A stretch of DNA of 64,000 nucleotides. Source: RGIG8745 sp045576655 (GTDB lineage: Bacteria; Bacteroidota; Bacteroidia; Bacteroidales; Bacteroidaceae). The notes beneath the pieces were generated by a model. That model saw only the letters and a list, made by a program, of their open reading frames with translations, was not told the origin of the DNA and did no database searches. Numbering within the stretch: position 1 is the stretch's first letter; every line of letters starts with the position of its first letter. The position numbers and the translations under genes were made by a program. The stretch lies in NCBI GenBank assembly GCA_045576655.1, contig JAZNGW010000007.1, forward strand, positions 1-64,000, in the 5' to 3' direction. Of the stretch, positions 31,802 through 44,600 are shown in pieces.

Positions 31802-34423
31802 TTATTTCACCATCACCTTCTTCGTTGTTCCGTCGCTCATCCTCACGATGTTGATGCCCTTCTGGAGGTCGGAGCGGAGAGTTCCGTCAGCACCGTAGAT
31901 TGCAACAGTCTCGGCTGCATTGCTCTCGACATCCTCGATACCGGTGAAGTCAACATCGTCGAAGTCAAATCCAAGCGATTTGATTTCAGCAGATTTCGGC
32001 ATGAAATATGCACGGAATCCCTTAGTCGGTATGTCCGTTGTTGCCTTATAGAACTTGTTACCGCTCAAATAGTACGCTCCGGCAGGAATTACGCCTGCAG
32101 TGTATGCTCCACTGAAATCAACGCATCCGTCCACAGACGCTGTATTGACGATCGTAGTCATTACCACATCATCTACTGAAGGCAATGAGACTGATTCCCC
32201 TAAAGTGTGACGCACGAGGTAAGGCACACCAGCCTCAATGCTTGTTGCATCTTCGAAGCGCAAGCAGAGAACAGAACCAGAGATATAAGTGTCGTCTGTC
32301 AGTTGCTTGACAGTCCATCCTTCAGGAATAGACATATCGAAAGGAAGAAGCAGTGTTGACCAATTGTCGCTTGAAATCTGACGGTCAACGGTTGCATAAG
32401 CAATAAACTCACCCTCTTCGTAATCAAGTGTTGTGGAATTTTCTTGCATATCAAGAATTTCACCGAGGTAAGTCAAACGGAAATCATCGCATTTATACCA
32501 CCAATAACCTCCTTCGGAATAAGAGCCTATTGGATTCTCGGCCGTATCATCATCATTTCCTCCGATAACACCTACCGTAGCTGTTCCATCTGTCACATTG
32601 AATCGCAATCCGTAGTCACCAAAAGTCTTACCTCCGCTTGGAGGGTTTACACCAAGTTTCTCGTCGTTTCCCACAAGATAGACCGTACCGTCGTTACCGT
32701 CGTCTCCTCCTGCCACAAGAACCTCTAACTTGTAGCGTCCATTAGGAAGACCTGACACTTTCTGACTAATAAGGAATCCGTTCCACCAGCAGTTGAACAG
32801 ATAGTTTCCATCAACACCGGTGGTTGTATATGTTCCGTTAGAATTCGGATAAACATTCACATCTCCATACAGTTCCTGTCCGTTCCTTACTGTCCAACCT
32901 GTCAAGTCGCCCATTTCGAAGCTGGCGTTCACAAGAAGACCTGTATTTTGGTCTTGAACGATTTTTGCCGCATCATAAGCGCTGTTAAGAACTCTAATAG
33001 CCTCAGCATAATCATCTTCAGTTTCAATGGCATCAACATCAATACCACTAACAATACTATTGAATTCAGCCTGAGCCGCTGGAACGAACATGTTTGTCAT
33101 CTCCTGTATATTCGCCTCGATGTACTCCTTATAATGCGCTGTATGAGAAATGTTCTCATGTGCCAGTTCGTCAGCACCGTAATAGGTCAAACGGAATTCA
33201 TCAACAAAAACCTGTGCAGTGTACCAAGTGTTTGTAATGGTTTTAGAAGTACTAAATGTACCTCCGCCTGAAACATTCTGTTCCCATGGAGTCAAAGCGC
33301 CAATAGTAACAACAAACTCCACTTCGGTTTCCTCTGCAATATAGAATGTGCCATGCTGCTTATAATCGTCAGAATCACGGAACTTAATCGCTATTGCTCC
33401 ACCATCGCTACTGTTATTGTATTCAGTATCAGCGCCTTGTTGAAGTTCAACTGCCACACCTCCTACAGAAACAGAAGCTGCCATCGTTGCCATCGAATTT
33501 GTTACAGTTGTATCGCCTGAAGATGTCCAACTTCCAAAAAGAGGTCTAGTCTCAGTCCAAGTCTGCACAGTCTTAACACAATTGTAGAAACCCTCGAATG
33601 AGAAATGGTAAGTTCCGGCAGGGAGAGTGATTGTTTGAGTCACTACTCTTTCTGCTTCGCCCGCCCAATAACTTCGGCAAGTGTTATATGAAGCAGGATC
33701 CCAATCGCCCGTCTTGCAGTCCCACACCCATCTGCGATACACACTGTCATTCTCCCATGATGCGTCATAAGGCATCAAACCGTCCATTATATCGGGGTTC
33801 TCAGCATTTGGATTCTCTGCGATACTTGCGGCGTCATTATGAGTGTCGACGATGTCAAAAGTCGCACCTTTAACTAAAGGAGTGACATCAAGAGGCGATT
33901 CAGCTGAAGCTGCTGGCATCATTTCATTTCTCAAATCCTCTTCAGTGAGGAAAACCCAACGTTGCAAAGCAATACTATTTCCGTCCACACCTTTCTTTGG
34001 CGTTTGTGAAAGGACACCTGCTGCACTACCTTCGGAACTAATCACCTGTCCATGCTCATTTTGAATATAATACTGGTTCACAAATCCATCAACCTTCACA
34101 AGCATCCATTTAGAAGTTTCCTTCTTATGGTCAAACCACATGCCATTAGAGTTCATGTAACCCATAAGCGAACCTATGGCAACATATTCGCCATTAGTTT
34201 CAAGAGCAATCGGATGGGCGGCACTCGTCTCAATGACATTCGTGCTCCACGCACCTCCGTAACTCATAAAAAGTCCTGTACCTACGTTCCTTATAAAATA
34301 AGTCTTCGTAGCTGTTTCCTCTGGAGTCACCTCCACACCCTCAATGTCAAGAACGCTTGCATCCTGGGCGTTAGCGAAAAGCCCTGCAAGCATTACCATC
34401 AGAAATAGTAACTTTCTTTTCAT
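31802..34423 (-). CDS. Large secreted lectin-like protein without an enzyme domain
   Basis: The protein has 873 residues from the ATG at 34423; the open frame extends upstream to 34597, but the signal peptide (MKRKLLFLMVMLAGLFANAQ) fixes the start. Residues about 35-170 are trefoil-like (YFIRNVGTGLFMSYGGAW, QRWVFLTEEDLRNEM). Beta-sandwich regions follow, one beginning VNASFEMGDLTGWTV near residue 530. The end (about 690-873) is the shared module (VDRQISSDNWSTLLLPFDMS, AGVPYLVRHTLG) and a tail (IYGADGTLRSDLQKGINIV) nearly identical to that of the 1350-residue protein. It looks like a paralogue of that protein that lost or never had the catalytic domain, and may bind glycans at the cell surface. 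It has a promoter box and a leader element shared with the divergent beta-helix gene. Confidence 0.88.
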   Translation of the reverse strand: MKRKLLFLMVMLAGLFANAQDASVLDIEGVEVTPEETATKTYFIRNVGTGLFMSYGGAWSTNVIETSAAHPIALETNGEYVAIGSLMGYMNSNGMWFDHKKETSKWMLVKVDGFVNQYYIQNEHGQVISSEGSAAGVLSQTPKKGVDGNSIALQRWVFLTEEDLRNEMMPAASAESPLDVTPLVKGATFDIVDTHNDAASIAENPNAENPDIMDGLMPYDASWENDSVYRRWVWDCKTGDWDPASYNTCRSYWAGEAERVVTQTITLPAGTYHFSFEGFYNCVKTVQTWTETRPLFGSWTSSGDTTVTNSMATMAASVSVGGVAVELQQGADTEYNNSSDGGAIAIKFRDSDDYKQHGTFYIAEETEVEFVVTIGALTPWEQNVSGGGTFSTSKTITNTWYTAQVFVDEFRLTYYGADELAHENISHTAHYKEYIEANIQEMTNMFVPAAQAEFNSIVSGIDVDAIETEDDYAEAIRVLNSAYDAAKIVQDQNTGLLVNASFEMGDLTGWTVRNGQELYGDVNVYPNSNGTYTTTGVDGNYLFNCWWNGFLISQKVSGLPNGRYKLEVLVAGGDDGNDGTVYLVGNDEKLGVNPPSGGKTFGDYGLRFNVTDGTATVGVIGGNDDDTAENPIGSYSEGGYWWYKCDDFRLTYLGEILDMQENSTTLDYEEGEFIAYATVDRQISSDNWSTLLLPFDMSIPEGWTVKQLTDDTYISGSVLCLRFEDATSIEAGVPYLVRHTLGESVSLPSVDDVVMTTIVNTASVDGCVDFSGAYTAGVIPAGAYYLSGNKFYKATTDIPTKGFRAYFMPKSAEIKSLGFDFDDVDFTGIEDVESNAAETVAIYGADGTLRSDLQKGINIVRMSDGTTKKVMVK

Positions 34424-34495
34424 TCTTAAAAAATTAATTAAAATAGTTATTGTTTTATTTAGTCTTTCTAACTCGCCAGTCGCTCCGTCCTCAGT

Positions 34496-34530
34496 GTCCT
34501 TAATTGCGCACATTAAGGACGAAATGTCGT
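34496..34530 (-). promoter_or_regulatory. 35-base leader element, copy 1
   Basis: Read on the minus strand it starts ACGACATTTCGTCC and contains GTCCTTAAT-GTGCGCA-ATTAAGGAC, an inverted repeat. It agrees with 35504-35538 at 32 of 35 bases by eye. It lies about 72 bases before the ATG at 34423 and downstream of the -7 box, so it is probably in the transcript leader. Confidence 0.6.
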
Positions 34531-34552
34531 TAAACACCTCGACTTGGATTTG

Positions 34553-34560
34553 CAAAATTA
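34553..34560 (-). promoter_or_regulatory. -7 box for the 873-residue protein gene
   Basis: TAATTTTG on the minus strand fits TAnnTTTG. The region upstream is AT-rich and has no clear TTTG at 19 bases. Confidence 0.4.
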
Positions 34561-34797
34561 CACATATTACTATATTATAGGTTACGGTGCGGCACAAGAG
34601 AATCTAATATTTAACAATATTTAACAACGGCGTGCGCAATTTGCCTAAAATAGCATTGTTCTGATTGCAAAGATGAAATTAGAACGATTGCGCAGACGGC
34701 ACTGAAAAGTCCGCCTTACCTCGGTGCAAAATGTTCAGCCCCTCGCTCCTTATTTCCCGACCCTTCGCTGAAAACTATAAATAAAAGTAATATTTGT

Positions 34798-34860
34798 ACA
34801 AATAATAGTTTTATTTATATAAATATTAGTTTTATTCTTACAAATATAAGTTTTATTTAT
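34798..34860. repeat. Three tandem 21-base AT-rich units
   Basis: ACAAATAATAGTTTTATTT, ATAAATATTAGTTTTATTC and ACAAATATAAGTTTTATTT start at 34798, 34819 and 34840, each followed by AT or TT. The period of two helical turns is typical of repeated binding sites on one face of DNA. Confidence 0.8.
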
Positions 34861-35049
34861 ACTTTTCTCCGAGGAGGTGAAAATTCTTTACCGCAGTGTT
34901 GCAAAATACTTACCGAGGTGAGGTAACGTTTATCGTTTATCGTTTGTGGTTTATCGTTGATGGTTAATGGTTTATCGTAGGGCGGTAACGGGAGCAACAA
35001 TGCTCGTGTAGGGGCAGACCTGTGTGTCTGCCCGAAAAGAACTTTCTGT

Positions 35050-35220
35050 ATGACACTGTGTCAAAATGCATTCATCCTATCATTTTGTCATTCTGACGGC
35101 AACGCGAAATAGAAGCGTTGCTTGCGACGACGGAAGATTTATTTTCCCAAAGAAGCCTCATAGAAGAATCTCATATTTGGATGCGGAGAACCTTCACTAA
35201 CGTTCAGGATGACAATGGCG
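35050..35220. repeat. Second copy of the TCATTCTGA-type interspersed repeat
   Basis: TGTCAAAATGCATTCATCC, TCATTTTGTCATTCTGACGG, GAAGAATCTCATATTTGG, ACCTTCACTAACGTTCAGG and ATGACAATGGC, in the same order as at 2640 and 60010. It is followed by a GGCGGACACGTAGGTCCGC palindrome that also follows the 60-kb copy. Confidence 0.75.
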
Positions 35221-35503
35221 GGCGCTTTCGGGCGGACACGTAGGTCCGCACCCTACGGCGATGAATGACGGGGTAACGTTTATCGTTAATGGTTGATGGT
35301 TTATCGTTTATGGTTTATCGTTTATGGTTGATAGTTTATCGTAGAGGCGAGGCTTGCCCGCCCGAATATGGCGCAGACCACAGATTTCTCAGATTACAAG
35401 GATTTTAATCTGTATCGATTTGTGTAATCTGTAGTAATCCGTGTCTAAAACAACATTTCGTCACAGCTTCGTAGTGGGCAAAAGCATATCCATACATTAT
35501 GTA

Positions 35504-35538
35504 ACGACATTCCGTCCTTAATGTGCGCATTTAAGAAC
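35504..35538 (+). promoter_or_regulatory. 35-base leader element, copy 2
   Basis: ACGACATTCCGTCC followed by TTAATGTGCGCATTTAAGAAC. It is nearly the same as the element before the divergent gene. Here it can also fold as AATGTGCG / CGCACATT (35519-35544). It lies 99 bases before the ATG at 35638. Confidence 0.6.
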
Positions 35539-35637
35539 GCACATTACACATAATAATATATATATGGCTACGAGCCAACAACTGATAAACAAACATTTGA
35601 TATAGAAAACATTTTTTATTAACCAATTATTTTAACC

Positions 35638-38600
35638 ATGAAACGAAAACATTTCATTCTCGCCCTTGTGGCGATGTTGTTGAGTTTCGTACATCCTGCT
35701 TTTGCGCAAGTGGCAAAGGTGGGAAATACCGAATACGCAACAATTGATGAAGCCATCGCTAAATGGACCAACGGTTCTACGTTGACCCTTTTGGATGATG
35801 TGACGCTGTTGGATGTGATTCAGCTTAGTTCTACTGAGCATCACATTCTGGATCTTGGTACCTATACCATGACAGCTGCTTCGAAAAAGGACGCTATTCA
35901 GATCGTGAATAACGGCCGTAGTAGTGCTAGTTATGCATTGGACATCAAGGCTGATGCAGATAACCCTGGTGGCATTACTGCTACAGGGAAAGCCATTGTG
36001 CGCACAGCTGGCAAGTCTGGTGTCAAGGATCGTCCTATCATCCGTTTTTACAACGGTGTGTTCAATGCTTCTTACATAGTATATCATACAGGAAGCAATG
36101 GTACAAACTGTCCGCAGTTCCAGTTCCATAATGGTGTATTTAACGGCACTATTTATACTAATCGTGCACTCAATCAGTTCTACGGAGGAGTATTCACAGG
36201 CTCTTTGATGATGTCTGTTGATTCTTCAGCATATACATTGATTGCAGGTGGCTCATTCAAGCAACTGTCAAACTTGTATATGTCTGCATTGAACAGTGGT
36301 AAGTTTACTATCGGTTCAGCAAAGGGTGTATATGACAAGGAAGTTTACGTTGACGACAACGGCAACTATGTAATTGCTACAGCGGAGCCATCGGAAGGCA
36401 TTGAGGCTGCTGTTGCCAAGACTCCTGGCACCAACGACTATTTAGCATACAGTAAGGTTGCTACCGAGGGTGCTCTCAACTACACCAATGTGGAAACTGC
36501 ACTCAAAAATAACAAATCAGCAACAGTGACTGTTTATGCAGATGAAGTTGATATGTCTGGTATCAACTTTACTGGTACTATCGTCGTTCCTGAAGGTGAA
36601 AAGATCACCATTGTCACTGAGGCAGGCGTAACACCTACTTGGACAGTTTCGACTTCCGAAGAAAACAGTGTTACATACACAGATGATTCAGGTAACGAAC
36701 TTGTAAAAGGTGAGGACGGTGCTTTTGTTAAACCTTCTCCTGTTACAGTTGACGGAGTTGACGTCGTTATCACCGAGAACGGAAACTCTTACGACATTAA
36801 GCTTGGTGATGGATCAACCTTCCCCGAGACCGGTGTTACGATGACCTTCGCAGCAACGGGCGATGCCAACGGTATGGCATACGTTGTTCACGAACACGAG
36901 GGTAAGAATTACATCTACGTGGGCAAGGTAGCCGATGACAAGATTTCCTTCAAGAATACTGTTGGCTTCTCTACCTTTACTGTAAATGCAGGTGGACTTA
37001 CAGAGGCTGTAGCAGCAGCACAGAGCGGTGATATCATCACCCTTATTGAGAAAGGTGCTTACACAATACCTGAGTTCGCTGGAAAGGAACTCACCATCAA
37101 GGCACTCGACAGAGAGAACACCTCCATCACCGACTATGTGAATAAAGGTTCGCAGGGTATGATGGGGTCTACCGTTCATTTTGTAAACCTGACCATCAAC
37201 GGTGCTACAGAGAACTATTATGGTTTGTTCCATACAGCAAAGGTTACCTATACCAACTGTATCATCAACGGTCTGCGCTTCTTGTATGCTACAGAAGGCG
37301 TATCTTTCGAGGGATGTGCATTCAATGCCAATGGCGTAGAGCACAGCTTCTGGACATACGGTGCAAGCAACGTGACAGTAAAGAACAGCACATTCACCTA
37401 TACAGACCGTGCTGTGAACTGCTACAGCGAGAATGGTGCCGAGCACGAGGCTGACATCACTTTCGAGGGATGCTCATTCACATACGCTGGCACTAACGAC
37501 GCTCCAGAAGGTGCAGTTGAAATCAACAGTGGCAGTGCCAAGTCATTTGACATTGCTTTCACTGGGTGTACTGCTCCTGAGAAGGGTGCTATGTGGTTCA
37601 ACTCTCAGTGGGACAGCAAGAAGGGCGAGAACACTGTTGTAGAAGTTGACGATGTAATCGTATGGCAAGTTGTAAAGGTTGCCAAGATTGGCGATGTTGA
37701 GTACACTTCTCTTCAGGCAGCTTTCAATGCTGTTCAGGATGGTGAGACCATCACACTTGTAGATAACGTTACTATCTCAGCTGCGACTGCTGGATATACT
37801 GATGGTACATATACTGATGGTGTTCGCTACACTGGCGACAAGAGCTTCACTGTTGACTTCAATGGTAAGACCGTTACCGACGATGGTTGTGTAAACGACT
37901 ACCTTATTTATATTAATAATAAGGGCGAGAAGGCAAGCGAGATTACCTTTACCAATGGTACTATCGTTTCTGCGAATGGTTGCTGGTCAGCTGTTTGCGT
38001 GAACAGCTCTGCTGCTACTCAGAACGTCGAGCTCAACCTCAATGGTATGAACATCACCAATAGCAATGATGCTGTTTATTCAGGCAACCCTGTAGTGCGT
38101 GCACGCGACTTGGCTACTGTTAATGTAAATGACGGTACTACCATCACTTCTAACGGTGCTTCTTATGGTGTCGCTGCTAATACAGATGGTTCTACTGTCA
38201 ATATCAACGAAGGCGCAACTATCGTACAGCAGAACTCTGGCACAACAGGTGGTAACAGCGTATTTGCTGCTGTAGGTGGTAAGGGTGTTATCAACATCAA
38301 GGGTGGTACCATCACTTCTGACCGTTATGGTGTACACACCATGACTACAGGTACTCCTGTAATCAACATCTCTGGTGGTACAATCACTGCTCCTGTAGCG
38401 TTGAAGTCTTCTACCAACGGTGGCAATGGCGAGCTCGCTACAATCAACGTTACTGGCGGTACTATCAATGGTACACTTGAAACCTACACCGACAATGGTA
38501 AGATCGTTGTATCTGGTGGTACATTCTCTGAGGCTGTGGCAGAAGAATACTGCGCCGATGGCTTCGTACCTGCTGAGAACGCAGACGGCACATTCGGTGT

Positions 38601-41600
38601 TGAGAAGGCTCCTGTTGCTTCAATCAATGGTACTAAGTATACTTCGCTCGCAGAGGCTGTCGCTGCTGCTCAGGCTGGTGACGAAATTGTTCTCACTGCA
38701 GATGTGAAAACAACTGATGGAGTTGTCATTACTGATAAGAACTTGACAATCGACCTCAACGGTAAGACATATACCGTGACAGAGGGTGCAAACACCAACA
38801 ACCGTAACTTCAAGATCAACGGAACTTCAGTTGTAACAGTGAAGAATGGTACAATGGTTGCTGCAGGCGAGTACAGCAGTGGTGCTTATGGTACAATACG
38901 TACCGAGGGTACAGCAAATGTAACCCTTACAGGTCTTAAACTTTACAACTACCGCGGAAACGGTTTGAACATCAAGGCTTGTACAGGTACTACTGTAACT
39001 ATTGAAAATACTGAAATCTATGCAAACTATGGAGGTGGTATTGAGTCTGCAGGTGGTACAATCGTTGTAAACGATGGCGTAACTGTTAAGCAGGAGGGTA
39101 TGTACACTGCACCTTATAATTCAATGGCAATCTCTGTAAACGGTGGCGGTAAGGTTACTGTAAACGGCGGTACATTCTCAACAGAGTGTATTACAGCAGA
39201 GGAGGCCAACAATCAGGGTACTTCACATGGTCCTTGGGTGGCTGGTGTACTTAACTCAGGCGGTACACTCATCATCAATGGCGGTACATTCTCTAACGAT
39301 AACTTTGGTGAGAACAGTCTTGCCACAGCAGCACGCGGTGCAATCCTTGCCGATACTAAGGCAAAGGTTGAAATCAATGGCGGTACATTCAATGTTTTGA
39401 AGAACGTCATCGATATTCAGAACAATTTGGGTGATACAAACAATAACCCATCTGTACTTCTCGTAGGTGGTACATACAGTGCTGATCCTAGAATTTCTGC
39501 TCAGTATGGCAGCAATTTGATTACTCTTGCCGAGGACTACATCGCTGTTGAGAACAATGGCGTATGGAATGTTGTAAAGGTTGTTGCCAAGATTGGCGAT
39601 GTTGAGTACGCTTCACTTCAGGATGCTCTCGACGCAGCAGCTGCAGGTACAGGCAATGTAACAGTTTCTATCCTCGCAGATGTCAACTTGACTGGTGTTG
39701 ACTGGAATCCTGTAACAGTGAGCGCTCCTGGTTATCCAGTAGTTACTGTTGAGGGTAACAACAAGACAATCACAGGCCTTAACGACATGTTGTTTGCTGG
39801 TACATGGGCAGGTGGTTCAGGTCTTATCATCAAGAACCTCACTATCGAGAACTCTGCTATCGTCAACGACAAGGATGACGCTAAGGGCACTGTCGGTGTA
39901 GGTGCGTTCATCGGTTTCCCACAGGCAAGCGCAACCATTACATTGGAGAACTGCCACTTGAAGAACTCAAGCGTTGAGGGTGGTCACTGGACTGGTGGTC
40001 TCATCGGTTATGCTGCAGGTTATGCAGGTAACGATGGTCCTGTATTCATGAACCTCACTATCAAGAACTGTTCAGTAACAGGCTCAACAATCACTGGTAA
40101 GGGTTCCGTAGGTGGTGTCATCGGTCACGGTAGCGGAAACGCTTGGACAAACGTTGTTATCGAAGAAACAACTGTTTCTAACAACGAAATCACTTCTACA
40201 GGTTCATCTAACGTGAAGGCAGGTGCCGTTATGGGTACAATCGGTGCTGCAGGTCAGCCTACTACTGTTAACGGTGTGACCAAGACTGGTGGCATGTCGG
40301 TTTCTGCAACTGTAGCTGAAAACACTGTTAAGTCAAACGGTACTGAAATCACTACTATCTACGGTCGTCAGGGTACAGCTACTGGTATGCTCGCTGTTGC
40401 TGGCGGTTCATATGACAACTACCCTATCGAGGAAGGCGTTGCATACGCAGCTCCTGCAGCTGGTTATAAGATAGAGCAGAATACCGATGGCACATACGGT
40501 GTAGTGGTTGACCCAGAATACGGCAAGGTTGCTTCTGTTAATGGCGTTTACTATGAGACACTCGCTGCAGCTGTTGATGCTGTTGAGGATGGTGGCACTA
40601 TCACCTTGATTGCAAATGAGACCTTTACTGAAAACAATCGCTACAACAATGGCGGTTGGTGGGATGGCTTGGGTTATAGTGGTGACAAGAGTTTCACTAT
40701 TGACCTCGCTAACTTCACTATCTCTCAGGATGGCGCTCTCAATGACTATTTGATGTGGTTCAAGAATGACGGAGCCAAGGCTAACACCATTACTTTGAAG
40801 AATGGTACTCTCGATGCAGGTACAACTGCTTACAGTGCTCTTGCTACATCATCTTCAAACGCTCAGAAGATTACTGTAAATCTTGAAAACATTAAAGTTA
40901 TTAACAATAACTCTAATGGTGCAGCACTTAAGATTAGAGCAGGTGCAGAGTTGAATGTTAAGGCTGGTACAGAGATTACCGGTAAGGACAGCTATCTCGG
41001 TATCGAGTGCTGGGCCGCAACAGTTAATATCTACGATGGCGCTGAGATTCACATGAACGGTACATCAAGCTACAACGGCTGCTTGGCAGGTGTAGGTGGT
41101 AATGGTACTATCAATGTCTATGGCGGTGAAGGTAAGGGTGTTAGTGGCGGTTTCATCGCTATGACCTCTGGTGGTACTATCAATATCGAAGGTGGTGAGT
41201 GGACAGCCAACACTGATGGTACTTATGCTAATAGCAACAAATCTGTATTGGTTGCCCAGAGCGAAAATGGTGCTAAGTCTATTGTAAATGTTACCGGTGG
41301 TACATTCAAGGGCGGCTACAACTGCTATGGTGCTGCTGTTGGCGATGCTCAGATCAACATCAAGGGCGGTAACTTCAACGCTAATCCTACAAGCTATGTA
41401 GCTGATGGTTATGTAGCTGTTGAGAACAATGGCGTATGGAATGTTGTAAAGGCAGCTGCTCAGATTGGAAGCATCGCTTATACTACTATCGATGCTGCTC
41501 TCAATGCAGCTCAGGCTGGTGACGTTGTAACTATCGCAGCTGGCGACTACGCTCAGAACCTTTCTATCAACAAGGCTATCACTGTTCAGGGTGAGACAAA

Positions 41601-44600
41601 CACAGTTTCTACTCTTTCTACAGCCGCTGACTCAGTAAGCAACAACCTCGTTAACTTCACTGGTAAGTTGAATATCACAGCTGACGGCGCAACAGTCAAG
41701 AATATCAATGTAAACAACGGCAACAGCAGTGCTGGTTACATCAACGCCATGAATGTCACTGTTGACGGTTGTCAGGTCGTTGGTGGCAATGGTTTCCGCA
41801 GCTGCTACACTAAGGGTACTGTTACATTCAAGAACTCTGTCATCACAGGTTCTACTTACGGCATCCACTTCGACGGTAGCGCAAACGGTAACATCGTTAT
41901 TGACAACTGTATAATTACAGGATGGACAAGCTTTGCAAGTACAATCAACAATGTTGCTATCAAGGATTCTAAATTCGCAGAGGGTAACTACAACCAGCTC
42001 CGTTTCTATCAGGATGTAACAATTGAGAACACCGAGTTCAACGAAAACATGACAATCGACTTCGGTAAGGACGAGGTATCTGCAGAATTTACAAATTGTA
42101 CAGTATCTAATGGAGGCAAGTTGACCGACGTTATCTACCTTGCAGACATTGTCGATATGGGCATCGATGTAACTGTTGATGGCATGTCACTTGCAGTATC
42201 TGCAAAGATAGGTTCAACTTATTACCCAACTCTCGCTGAGGCTATCACAGCCGCTAAGGCGAGCGACACTATCACATTCGTGAGCGACATCAACGAGAGC
42301 GTGACAGTCAATAAGAACGTGACTATCGACGGTGCTAACAAGAAGTACACTGGTACGATGACTGGTAATGCTGGTTTGAATGTAACTGTTCAAAATGTAA
42401 ACTTCGTAAATGGTGGTTTTGACAAGAGCACAAAGAGCACAACAGGTACTTATACCATTAAGGACTGTACATTTGATGGTGCCGGTTCTTATGCTTATGC
42501 ATTTAGATTCAAGGGTGCAAATAAAGTTGTTGTAGAGAACTGTACAGTAAAAGATTATCTCTATTCGTTCCTCTATGTGACTTCGGGCACAAACACCGTT
42601 TCTGTAAAGAATGTAACTGTTGAGAACTGTCCTAGCTACGCAGTTTATTTCAGTTCAGGTGTTAACAGTGCTACATTCGAGAACTTGACAGTGAAGAACT
42701 CAAACAACGGTTTCGTTATTAATAATACTGCTAATAGAGCCTTTACTATCAAGGATTGCAAGATGGAGAATGTTACCACAGCAATTAACCATTCTAATGG
42801 AACAAACACCATTACTTGTACAGCTCTTGGCGTAAACAACCTCGGCAAGACTGTTGACGAACTTTCTCTCAGCCAGTATGCCGTCATCAAGGGTGCTAAT
42901 GTAGGCACTTACTATGGTACTCTCCAGAGCATGGTTGAGAAGGCAGAGAATGGCCAGACAGTGAAGTTGCTCAGCGACATTGCATTGACTACTAAGGATG
43001 AGTTGGCTTCTTGCGATGGCTATCCTTCATTCGTACACCTTGAGGGCAAGGCCGTTACTGTTGACCTCAACGGCAAGGCTATTACAGTCAATGCTTCTGC
43101 TGAGGAGCTTGCTGGTAAGATGCTGGTCGGTGTATTCTCCACAGACAATAGCGGTGAACTCACACTCGTTGACAGCTCTGCAGAGGGCACAGGTTCAGTA
43201 ACCCTTACAGCAAACGACGCTAAGGTTTACTCACTCCTTTGTAACTACGAGGATGGTTGCAAGATGACTATCAACGGCGGCACATACACTGCCGACAAGG
43301 TTCATGACTGTCTTGTTTACAGTGGTGGTAAGACCGATGCCATTGCTACCGTAAACGGTGGTAACTTCACACTTGGCAATGTAGGCGCTGGCGAGAACGG
43401 CAAGCCTTGGATTTTCAATGTCCTTGGTGCCGGTGACCACCATGTACTTGTCAATGGCGGTACCTTCAACGCCGACATCAACCGTCAGCACTGGAGCAAT
43501 GAGGTTTATGTTGCCAAGGAGTGCTACACAGTAGCCAACACCGACGGCACATACACAGTCAAGGAAGGTGCTGTAGCTTATGTCAACGAAGGCATGCTTA
43601 CAGGTCCTTACTTCGTAAGAAAGAACATCGGTTACGCAACACTTGCTGAGGCTATGGCTGAAGTTGATACTGACGAAACAGTGACTATGCTCAAGGATGT
43701 CACTTTGGAAGAGACAGTGACTATCACAGCAGACAAGAAGAATATCACTCTTGATCTTGCTGGCAAGACAATCTCTATGAACGATGCTTCAGGTAAGGGT
43801 GCTTATGCAATCAAGAACAATGGTAGCTTGACTATCAAGGATGCTGGAGAGAACGGTAAGATTACCTTCAAATCAACTACCCCTGATAACAGCTTCGGTT
43901 ATGCAACAAGCACTATCGGTAACGCTGGCAAACTCACTGTTGAGAGCGGTACTATCGAGAACACTACTATTGGTGGTGCAAGCTATGCAATCGACGGTAT
44001 CTGGCACACTGATACGGTTTCACTCACTATCAACGGCGGTACTATTATTGCTAACAAGATTGCTGTACGCCAGGTTCCATTCTCTGCTACAGCTAAGAAC
44101 GTGGTTACAGTTAATGGTGGTATCCTTCAGGGTGCTACAGCTGGTCTGCAACTGCACAACACTAGCAATGATGCAATGCTCGCAGAAGTTAACATCAACG
44201 GTGGTGAATTCTTCGGTGATTATGGTTTCTATACATCATTCAGTAGCGCATCCGCTTCAAGCAAGGCTGTAATCAATATTACTGATGGTACATTCCACGG
44301 TTATCCTTACATCTACAACGGAAAGAACGGCAGCGATGCTACTCCGATGACAGTAAGTGTTACAGGCGGTTACTTTGACAACATGCCTTACATCTATACT
44401 AAGGATGCAAATGGCAATGCTGTTAATATACCAGCAATCGCAGGCGGTACATACGGTTATGATGTAACTGATTATTGCGCTGACGATTTCAGATGCGTAC
44501 AGAACGCTGATGGCCGCTACACAGTAGAACGTTGCGTCTTCGAATTCGTTGACGGCGAAGTGACTGAGTTCAGCAACGACAAGGACATCGAGGATGTAAC

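Larger units (their letters stand above)
34561..35637. other. 1.1-kb divergent intergenic region, repeats and control elements only
   Basis: Between the two divergent large genes no coding frame is supported. It contains the 21-base tandem repeat (34798-34860), TTTATCGTTTATGG-type simple repeats (34920-34980, 35278-35345), a GGGCAGAC palindrome (35012-35033), a TCATTCTGA-type interspersed repeat (about 35050-35220), a CCACAGATT repeat (35376-35444) and the leader element copy 2 (35504-35538). Confidence 0.8.

Noticed and set aside
34424..34597. 58-codon N-terminal extension of the 873-residue secreted protein
   Set aside because: The signal peptide starts at 34423; the extension covers the promoter box and leader element.
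34798..34860. Possible CRISPR array
   Set aside because: The units are directly adjacent, have no spacers, and there are no cas genes in the window.
36814..37446. 210-codon minus-strand frame inside the giant beta-helix gene
   Set aside because: It arises from the repetitive GGT/ACT-rich coding sequence on the opposite strand; no family likeness.
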